Made by a program: the position numbers and the translations under genes
Origin: Candidatus Altarchaeota archaeon
GTDB lineage: Archaea > Altiarchaeota > Altiarchaeia > IMC4 > QMZM01
Length of the DNA stretch: 6,276 bases
Direction of reading: 5' to 3'
NCBI GenBank assembly: GCA_015523055.1
Contig: WALD01000055.1
Location: 1-6,276, forward strand
The notes under the pieces: generated by a model
The model's input: only the letters and a program-made list of their open reading frames with translations
The model's database searches: none
Told to the model about the DNA's origin: nothing
In this document: piece by piece, positions 1-4,212 of the stretch
How positions within the stretch are numbered: the stretch's first letter is position 1
Layout: the number at the start of each line of letters is the position of its first letter

Positions 1-4
1 ATAG

Positions 5-829
5 ATGAAAGGAAAGATTCTCGGCGTTATAGGACATCCGATAGAGCACTCCCTGTCCCCTGCGATGCACCGGGCAGCGCTGAGAGAGCTTGGTCTGGAT
101 TACCCCTATGACAAATTCGACGTAAAGCCCGAAGACCTTGGGAATTTCGTCATGGGGGCAGGGGAGAATTTCCTCGGTTTCAATGTTACGATTCCCCATA
201 AGGTTGAGATTATAAAATTTCTCAACAGTCTGGACAGGGAAGCTGAACTAATTGGAGCGGTAAATACTGTAAAATTTGAGAATAACGCAAGGGGCTTCAA
301 TACTGACGGAATCGGTGCCCTTAGGGCTCTGGAGGAGGCAGGCCAGCCAGTAGGCGGGAAAAATATCCTTATCCTCGGCGCGGGAGGAGCAGCAAGGGCA
401 ATTTCATTCCAGTTAGCGATGGAAGGCGCTCAGATATCGCTATGCAACAGGACGAGGGAGAGGGCCGGGGAGCTGGCCGCAGATATTGATGAGAAACTGG
501 ATAAGAGTGCAGAAATTCTGGATTTTCCCCTTAAAGAAAAATTGGATGAGTTCGACATACTCATTAACACAACATCTGTTGGAATGTTTCCTGATACTGA
601 CAAGAGTCCATTGTCGGGAGAAATTCTGCAGCCTGACCTCACGGTGATGGACATAGTCTACAATCCTCTGGAGACGAAACTGTTGAGGAATGCCAGAGAA
701 ACAGGATGCAGAACGATAGATGGGATAGCTATGCTCGTGCATCAGGGTGCTGAGTCCCTGAGGATATGGCTGAATGTTGATGCGCCAATGGAGGCAATGA
801 AAAAGGCATTATTGGATGAGTTAGGTTAG
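5..829 (+). CDS. aroE: Shikimate dehydrogenase (NADP+)
   Basis: This cytoplasmic enzyme reduces 3-dehydroshikimate to shikimate with NADPH in the chorismate pathway. The 274 residues match the usual family length. The N-terminal substrate domain has the shikimate-binding SLSP motif (residues 16-19), catalytic Lys66 in NVTIPHK, Asn87 in GAVNT and catalytic Asp101 in GFNTDG. The Rossmann domain has the dinucleotide loop GAGGAA (125-130) and NRT at 148-150, the signature that favours NADP over NAD. INTTSVGM (187-194) and HQGAE (246-250, with the conserved Gln) complete the family pattern. The ATG at 5 is right because the first strand and SLSP motif follow at normal spacing. A TAG at 2-4 touches the start and might end an upstream gene, but the window begins there. 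The neighbour downstream is convergent, so any operon partner must lie upstream. All catalytic residues are present, and the call is firm. Confidence 0.97.
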   Translation: MKGKILGVIGHPIEHSLSPAMHRAALRELGLDYPYDKFDVKPEDLGNFVMGAGENFLGFNVTIPHKVEIIKFLNSLDREAELIGAVNTVKFENNARGFNTDGIGALRALEEAGQPVGGKNILILGAGGAARAISFQLAMEGAQISLCNRTRERAGELAADIDEKLDKSAEILDFPLKEKLDEFDILINTTSVGMFPDTDKSPLSGEILQPDLTVMDIVYNPLETKLLRNARETGCRTIDGIAMLVHQGAESLRIWLNVDAPMEAMKKALLDELG

Positions 830-866
830 AGGGACCAGCGACATCCTCTCCGTTCCAAAGGAAGAT
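830..866. other. Convergent intergenic gap, no clear terminator
   Basis: This 37-base gap separates the stop codons of aroE (+) and acylphosphatase (-). I see no run of T on either strand that would act as an archaeal terminator and no strong hairpin. Transcripts from the two sides probably overlap at their 3' ends; that is inference from the spacing. Confidence 0.5.
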
Positions 867-1142
867 TCAGTATCTTATCTCAAACCCGGAGAATTCTCCC
901 GCAGGCCTCTCCCATTCTACTCTGACATCAGAAACCCGGGCGTGGGGGGGTCCATTTCTGCACCACTCAACTGCTTCCTTAACCCTGCCTTCATTCCCTT
1001 CAAAGACTGCCTCAACAGTTCCATCCGGCATGTTCCTTACCCAGCCACCCAGCCCAAGCCTTGTTGCCATATCCCTTGTGCCGTCCCTGAAGAAGACCCC
1101 CTGGACCCTTCCCGAGATTCGTAGATGTGCCCTGATGCTCAT
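867..1142 (-). CDS. acyP: Acylphosphatase
   Basis: This small cytoplasmic enzyme hydrolyses acyl phosphates such as 1,3-bisphosphoglycerate, carbamoyl phosphate or acetyl phosphate to a carboxylate and phosphate. The 91 residues are the standard one-domain ferredoxin-like fold. The signature GRVQGVFFR (11-19) forms the phosphate-binding loop and supplies catalytic Arg19. GWVRN (33-37) supplies catalytic Asn37 and is followed by the family's DGTVEAVFEG. It is the last gene of a three-gene operon: its ATG shares the four bases ATGA with the stop of the gene before it, suggesting coupled translation. A GGAGA lies 13 bases before the start, rather far for an efficient Shine-Dalgarno site, which fits coupling. 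The family is often encoded alone, so its presence downstream of phosphoglycerate mutase may be functional. The natural substrate cannot be read from sequence. Confidence 0.95.
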   Translation of the reverse strand: MSIRAHLRISGRVQGVFFRDGTRDMATRLGLGGWVRNMPDGTVEAVFEGNEGRVKEAVEWCRNGPPHARVSDVRVEWERPAGEFSGFEIRY

Positions 1143-1528
1143 CTTGATTTGACAATCTCCAGTTCAAACCCTGCCTTTTTTGCCCCCTCCTGCAGGAATT
1201 CAGAGAGGTCCTTAGAATACATTCCTGCAACCAGTATATTATTGAAATGCCTGAATCGGTACTTCTTCTGCTTCTCCGGCTCCGTAACCTCAAGAATCCT
1301 GAGAAGATAATAGGAACGGGGGAATTTCACCCTAACGGACATACCATATTCTCCTTCCCTGAAGGCGATTACTGCTCTGACCCTTTTCGGTACCCCGGGC
1401 GTTGGTTTTAATCTGGACCCCGGTGATGATTTCCTTACATCTGGTTTTCTGATTATCCTGGGGGCCACCTTCGTTACTGTTTTTGCAACCTCTGCCCTCT
1501 CAGCCGGTTTTTTTATTTTCTCAGCCAT
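1139..1528 (-). CDS. Small, strongly basic protein of unknown function
   Basis: I do not recognise this 129-residue protein. It is very basic: about 31 Lys/Arg against 14 Asp/Glu. Residues 1-50 are rich in Lys, Arg, Ala and Pro and probably disordered. Residues 50-129 look like a compact alpha/beta domain, starting with a strand (RAVIAF), then an aromatic stretch around FPRSYYLL (69-76), YRFRHFNN (90-97) and a helix near 107-119. There is no signal peptide, membrane segment or metal-binding cysteine. The ATG at 1528 overlaps the phosphoglycerate mutase stop by 8 bases, and GGATAGGA just before the start is a credible Shine-Dalgarno site. The stop overlaps the acylphosphatase start by 4 bases. 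The tight packing between two real enzymes argues strongly that it is a gene. The basic tail would suit nucleic-acid or ribosome binding, but that is only a guess. Confidence 0.82.
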   Translation of the reverse strand: MAEKIKKPAERAEVAKTVTKVAPRIIRKPDVRKSSPGSRLKPTPGVPKRVRAVIAFREGEYGMSVRVKFPRSYYLLRILEVTEPEKQKKYRFRHFNNILVAGMYSKDLSEFLQEGAKKAGFELEIVKSR

Positions 1529-2738
1529 TCCTATCCAACAGAAGATTCATGAACTCCGTTCCGTTTCTGAGTCCATAGGTGCCTTTTTTTGCTGAATTCT
1601 CAGTGAATTTATCCACTGTATCCCCTTCCTTCCGGGTTGAATAGATTGCAAATGGAACCGGATCGGATGTATGGGTCTTTATACTCACGGGGGTTGGGTG
1701 ATCGGGGAGAATCCCAATTGTGAATTCCTTTCCATTCATACCGTCGAGAATTCTTGCGAGAATTCTCCTGTCAATGTTCTCAATTGCCTCTATCTTACTA
1801 TCAAGCATGCCCTCATGCCCGGCTTCATCAGGAGCTTCAACATGGATGCATACAAAATCATTTCTCTCCAATGCTTTCATGGCATAATCTGCCTTGCCCT
1901 CATAGTTTGTGTCAAGATACCCCGTTGCTCCGGGAACATCAATGACCTCCAGTCCGATGGTTACCGCAATTCCCTTCAGAAGGTCAACCCCCGATATCAA
2001 GGCACCTTTAATGTTGAACCTTTCCCTAAATGATGGGACCTCCCTGTTCCTGCCGGCACCCCACGGCCATATCAGGTTGGCGGGGAGTTTCCCCTCCCTG
2101 ACTCTCTTCCTGTTTACGGGATGTTCTGAAAGAATGTTTCTTGATTTCCTGATTAATTCATTTAGAATTTCTGCTGTACCCTTCCCCTCAGCGGTCTTTC
2201 CCTTCGGAAGATTCTCACTAACGGGGCGATTATGGATGTCATGGGGTGGTTTGCAGATTATCTTCTCTGAATATTTCTCTGAGAGAACAACAATATGTCT
2301 GTATCCTCTCCCGGGGTAGAATTTTATGTCTGTAGTGCCTATTCTCTTATCCAGCTCCTCTATCAAAACCCTCGCTTCCTCGGTGCTTATATGTCCTGAA
2401 CTGTAATCCCCAATTCTGCCGTTATCCTCATTAATCAGATTGAGCCTTATCGCTACTTCACTGTCTTTCAGTTTGATTCCGAGACTTCTGGCCTCAAGGG
2501 GACCTCTTCCACCGGGGTAATAAACCCTTGGATCGTAGCCAAGAATTGCAAGATTTGCAACATCACTGCCTGGCTCAAAACCCTCAGGTACTGTTTTCAG
2601 GAGACCAGAGCTTCCATTCTTTGCAATAAAATCCATCGCCGGGGTCTTTGCCTTCTCAAGGGGGGTATTCCCGTTGAGCTGCCTCAGGGGGTAGTCAGAC
2701 ATGCCGTCCCCGATCACAACGATATATTTCATTGTCAT
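1521..2738 (-). CDS. apgM: 2,3-bisphosphoglycerate-independent phosphoglycerate mutase, archaeal type
   Basis: This enzyme interconverts 3-phosphoglycerate and 2-phosphoglycerate in glycolysis and gluconeogenesis through a phosphoserine intermediate, using two metal ions. It belongs to the alkaline-phosphatase superfamily. At 405 residues it has normal ApgM length, shorter than the roughly 510-residue bacterial iPGM. The metal and catalytic set is complete: Asp11 in IGDGM, nucleophile Ser58 in PGSDVANLAILGYDP, Asp304 and His308 in EAPDEAGHEG, Asp346-His347 in LPDHPTP, and His356 in KTHTSDP. A second ATG at residue 3 (position 2732) gives MKYIVVIGDGM, the more typical family beginning, so either ATG may be used; neither has a Shine-Dalgarno site. 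It is the first gene of the minus-strand operon and diverges from the acetyltransferase across 18 bases. The call is firm; only the exact start is open. Confidence 0.97.
   Translation of the reverse strand: MTMKYIVVIGDGMSDYPLRQLNGNTPLEKAKTPAMDFIAKNGSSGLLKTVPEGFEPGSDVANLAILGYDPRVYYPGGRGPLEARSLGIKLKDSEVAIRLNLINEDNGRIGDYSSGHISTEEARVLIEELDKRIGTTDIKFYPGRGYRHIVVLSEKYSEKIICKPPHDIHNRPVSENLPKGKTAEGKGTAEILNELIRKSRNILSEHPVNRKRVREGKLPANLIWPWGAGRNREVPSFRERFNIKGALISGVDLLKGIAVTIGLEVIDVPGATGYLDTNYEGKADYAMKALERNDFVCIHVEAPDEAGHEGMLDSKIEAIENIDRRILARILDGMNGKEFTIGILPDHPTPVSIKTHTSDPVPFAIYSTRKEGDTVDKFTENSAKKGTYGLRNGTEFMNLLLDRNG
2721..2729 (+). promoter_or_regulatory. Candidate TATA box for the GNAT gene
   Basis: GATATATTT is centred about 32 bases before the ATG at 2757, inside codons 4-6 of the opposing apgM gene. 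An archaeal start site about 25 bases downstream would give a leader of only a few bases, fitting the absence of a Shine-Dalgarno site before 2757. This rests on spacing and base composition. Confidence 0.45.
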
Positions 2739-2756
2739 AGTAAGATATATAATATT
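2739..2756. promoter_or_regulatory. 18-base divergent intergenic region
   Basis: This very AT-rich gap (it includes ATATATAATATTAT) lies between the divergent apgM and GNAT starts. Neither strand has a Shine-Dalgarno motif. It is too short to hold two archaeal promoters, so TATA boxes must lie within the opposite coding sequences. The AT-rich core itself is too close to either start to be its TATA box. Confidence 0.5.
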
Positions 2757-3218
2757 ATGCTTAAAAATTTAACCATTCGAGGCTTTAAGCAGGGTGATGA
2801 AAAAAGGATCGTGAGAATTCACCGTGATTCGATAGATAAATTTGAGTCTATGAATGTGGATGATGACTTCATCCTGAGGCTTTCCCAGAGGCATGACTTT
2901 CAGTTCTTCATTGCAGATATTAATGGATTGGTTGTCGGCTTTCTTGGAGCCGTCTTCTACAGCAATGTTGGAAGATCAGAGGTTGGCCCGATAGCAGTTG
3001 AAAAATACTATAGGAATTCCGGTGTGGGCTCAAAACTGCTTGATAACTGTGAGAATTTCCTCAAAACAGCAGGTATAAGACGGATAACGGCCAGGGTCAG
3101 GTATGATAACAATGAATGTATAAGCTTCTTCAGAAAACATGGATTTGAGCAGGAGGCCGTTCTCAGGAGATACACCCGGGATCTGGGAGATGTTGTTCAA
3201 TTTGTGAGGTTTATATAA
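2757..3218 (+). CDS. GNAT-family N-acetyltransferase
   Basis: This cytoplasmic enzyme should transfer an acetyl group from acetyl-CoA to an amine. The 153 residues are a single GNAT domain. The first strand begins at LTIRGFK (5-11), so the ATG at 2757 is the natural start. Motif A runs from about GPIAVEKYYR (77-86) into RNSGVGSKLL (86-95), giving the acetyl-CoA pyrophosphate loop R-x-x-G-x-G. Motif B is the NNECISFFRKHGF segment (118-130), as in RimI-like members. The closing strand is VVQFVRF. The substrate is not predictable: protein N-terminal acetylation (RimI-like) is possible, a small molecule equally so. It stands alone on its strand, divergent from apgM and upstream of a decayed mobile element. 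The stop codon lies within an 11-base tandem repeat and a perfect TATA-like string. Family assignment is firm, specific function open. Confidence 0.92.
   Translation: MLKNLTIRGFKQGDEKRIVRIHRDSIDKFESMNVDDDFILRLSQRHDFQFFIADINGLVVGFLGAVFYSNVGRSEVGPIAVEKYYRNSGVGSKLLDNCENFLKTAGIRRITARVRYDNNECISFFRKHGFEQEAVLRRYTRDLGDVVQFVRFI
2761..2772 (-). promoter_or_regulatory. Candidate TATA-like element for the apgM operon
   Basis: The minus strand reads TTAAATTTTTAA, centred about 28 bases before the ATG at 2738 and 34 before that at 2732. It lies in codons 2-6 of the divergent GNAT gene. The position suits a leaderless or nearly leaderless apgM transcript, but the match to the TATA consensus is loose. Confidence 0.35.
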
Positions 3219-3220
3219 AA
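3210..3220 (+). promoter_or_regulatory. TATA-like sequence over the GNAT stop codon
   Basis: TTTATATAAAA is an excellent match to the archaeal TATA consensus and overlaps the end of the GNAT gene. A transcript starting about 25 bases downstream would begin at or just inside the hairpin at 3236-3275. Codon constraint may explain the match by chance (the codons read Phe-Ile-stop), so function is uncertain. Confidence 0.35.
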
Positions 3221-3236
3221 CAATCATAAAACAATC
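3215..3236 (+). repeat. Perfect tandem repeat, 2 x 11 bases
   Basis: ATAAAACAATC occurs twice head to tail (3215-3225 and 3226-3236) without mismatch. The first copy contains the GNAT stop codon, and the last base of the second copy is the first base of the hairpin stem. It may be a replication-slippage product or a trace of insertion at this junction. IS200/IS605 elements do not make target duplications, so it is not a standard target-site duplication. Confidence 0.85.
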
Positions 3237-3275
3237 GGTCTAAAACTCCTTTCTTTAGAGGGGAGATACAGACCG
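3236..3275 (+). repeat. Two-part hairpin, probable left end of IS200/IS605-type element
   Basis: The outer stem CGGTCT (3236-3241) pairs exactly with AGACCG (3270-3275). After a symmetric 4-by-4 internal loop, the inner stem CTCCTTTC (3246-3253) pairs with GAGGGGAG (3258-3265), with two G-T pairs, around the loop TTTA. IS200/IS605 elements carry subterminal hairpins at their ends rather than terminal inverted repeats, and this one lies 43 bases before the tnpB-like gene, so left-end identity is likely. No T-run follows, so an intrinsic terminator for the GNAT gene is less likely. The structure is plain in the sequence; the assignment is inference. Confidence 0.7.
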
Positions 3276-3278
3276 TTT

Positions 3279-3289
3279 AGTATAAAAAG
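3279..3289 (+). promoter_or_regulatory. Candidate TATA box for the tnpB remnant
   Basis: AGTATAAAAAG is centred about 35 bases before the ATG at 3319, predicting a start site some ten bases upstream of the gene. The region between has no strong Shine-Dalgarno site. It would have been the element's own promoter. Confidence 0.4.
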
Positions 3290-3318
3290 ATATACCGAAC
3301 AGCAAAAAACTAAAAGAA

Positions 3319-4175
3319 ATGATAGTTAAGAAAACAATCAAAGCGAAGATAGTTGGATTGACCAATATCAAAAAAGGGCAGTTGGAGGTAGAATACAATA
3401 ACATCCAGAAACTACTTAAGGGTGAGAAAGCAGAGTTACACTCAGCAAATAGGCAACAGGCATTAAGGTTCTACAAGAGAGTTAAACCTAACAAAGAATA
3501 CCCTCTGAGCATAAGAAAAGACTTAATCAAAGTTGAAAAGAGAGATACAAAGATTGCTAACTACTGGGTCAGGATCCCTGTAAAAGCAAGGAGAGGCGGT
3601 CTTTGGTTAGCAATAAAGCCTCATTGCGAGATAGAGAAGGACTTTGGACTATGCGAGTCTAAAATCAAAAAACATAAAGGCAACTTCTTCATTAACATTG
3701 CTGTCCAAAAGGAAGTTCCTGACATTCAGATTCCTAAGAATCCTCTAATCCTCTCACTTGACTTAGGAGAGAAGCATATTGTAACCTCTGTGGAGTTTAC
3801 GAATGGCTCTATGAAGACTCCTAAGTTCTATGGGGAGATGTTAGAGGAACAAGAAGGCATTACTCTTGGTTGCGAAAGCGAGTTGGAAACAAGAAATTGC
3901 TTAAAGAGATAAAGAGGATAAAACATACGGAGAAGCGAAAAGTAAACGATGTTCTGCATAAGATTTCCAGAGCAATAGTCAACGAAGCCGGAGAGAAGAA
4001 CGCAGTAATCGTTCTTGGCAATCTAAAAGGGATAAGGAAATCTGCGAAGGGCAAAGGCAGATGCTTCAACAGGATTGTCAGCAATATGCCTTACTACAAA
4101 CTGACGTAATACATAACCTACAAAGCAGAGTGGGAAGGAGTAGGAGTTTACCAAATTAGCACAATTTATCCATGA
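3319..4175 (+). pseudogene. tnpB: TnpB-like RNA-guided nuclease (IS605 OrfB), frameshifted and truncated
   Basis: Intact TnpB is an RNA-guided DNA endonuclease with a RuvC fold. Residues 1-170 read openly and end in a RuvC-I motif LSLDLG with catalytic Asp148. A one-base deletion at about 3832-3837 then breaks the frame: the original frame continues to a stop at 3910-3912, while TnpB sequence resumes one frame over from 3837 (VRGTRRHYSWLRKRV) through KVNDVLHKISRAIV and VIVLGNLKGIR to SNMPYYKLT. A TAA at 4107-4109 stops this frame, yet similarity continues beyond it (YITYKAEWEGVGVYQI) until about 4172. That suggests a nonsense change, probably from CAA. The RuvC-III aspartate and zinc ribbon are absent. 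About 285 codons survive, against some 370-430 in the family. At the usual RuvC-II Glu-Asp position there is Gly-Asn. No intact protein can be made. Confidence 0.9.
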
Positions 4176-4180
4176 ACTGT

Positions 4181-4192
4181 CTATTTTTAATC
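4181..4192 (+). promoter_or_regulatory. Candidate TATA box for the surface-protein gene
   Basis: CTATTTTTAATC is centred about 27 bases before the ATG at 4213, between the end of the tnpB similarity and the gene. This spacing predicts transcription starting close to 4213, which would exclude the GTG at 4198 as a translation start. The TATA match is moderate. Confidence 0.4.
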
Positions 4193-4195
4193 CAT

Positions 4196-4201
4196 AGGTG
4201 G
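4196..4201 (+). promoter_or_regulatory. Shine-Dalgarno-like AGGTGG that helps choose the start
   Basis: AGGTGG ends 11 bases before the ATG at 4213. The alternative GTG start at 4198-4200 lies inside this motif, which argues for the ATG. The spacing is slightly long, and if the transcript is leaderless the motif has no role. Confidence 0.4.
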
Positions 4202-4212
4202 CATATTATAAT

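Larger units (their letters stand above)
3236..4175 (+). mobile_element. Decayed IS200/IS605-family (tnpB-only) element, right end lost
   Basis: The remnant runs from the hairpin at 3236 to the point near 4172 where TnpB similarity stops. There is no tnpA (Y1 HUH transposase) on either strand, so this is a tnpB-only element or one that lost tnpA. The right end, where these elements usually carry a second hairpin and the guide-RNA (omega RNA) sequence, is missing: only about 40 bases separate the remnant from the surface-protein gene. Codon use is visibly richer in A than in aroE and apgM, which fits acquired DNA. With the damaged coding region, the element is probably immobile here. The exact left boundary could lie some bases before the hairpin. 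Confidence 0.75.

Noticed and set aside
440..742. Minus-strand open frames opposite aroE
   Set aside because: They are shadows of a well-supported gene, low in recognisable protein features.
944..950. Seven-G tract in the acylphosphatase gene as a slippage switch
   Set aside because: It encodes conserved-context prolines in a housekeeping-type enzyme; switching has no evident purpose and seven bases is short.
1735..1775. Cluster of GAATTC sites, two as GAGAATTC
   Set aside because: They fall in apgM codons for a repeated Arg-Ile-Leu segment and are explained by coding sequence.
1671..2319. Overlapping plus-strand open frames opposite apgM
   Set aside because: They lie antisense to a gene with a complete catalytic set, and their translations show no domain or plausible start context.
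3870..4109. A separate 79-residue basic gene
   Set aside because: Its sequence is the direct continuation of TnpB after a one-base deletion, with homologous sequence extending before it and after its stop.
3319..4175. A programmed frameshift that would produce full TnpB
   Set aside because: No slippery sequence is obvious at 3832-3837, and the later nonsense codon and missing C-terminus would still prevent a functional protein.
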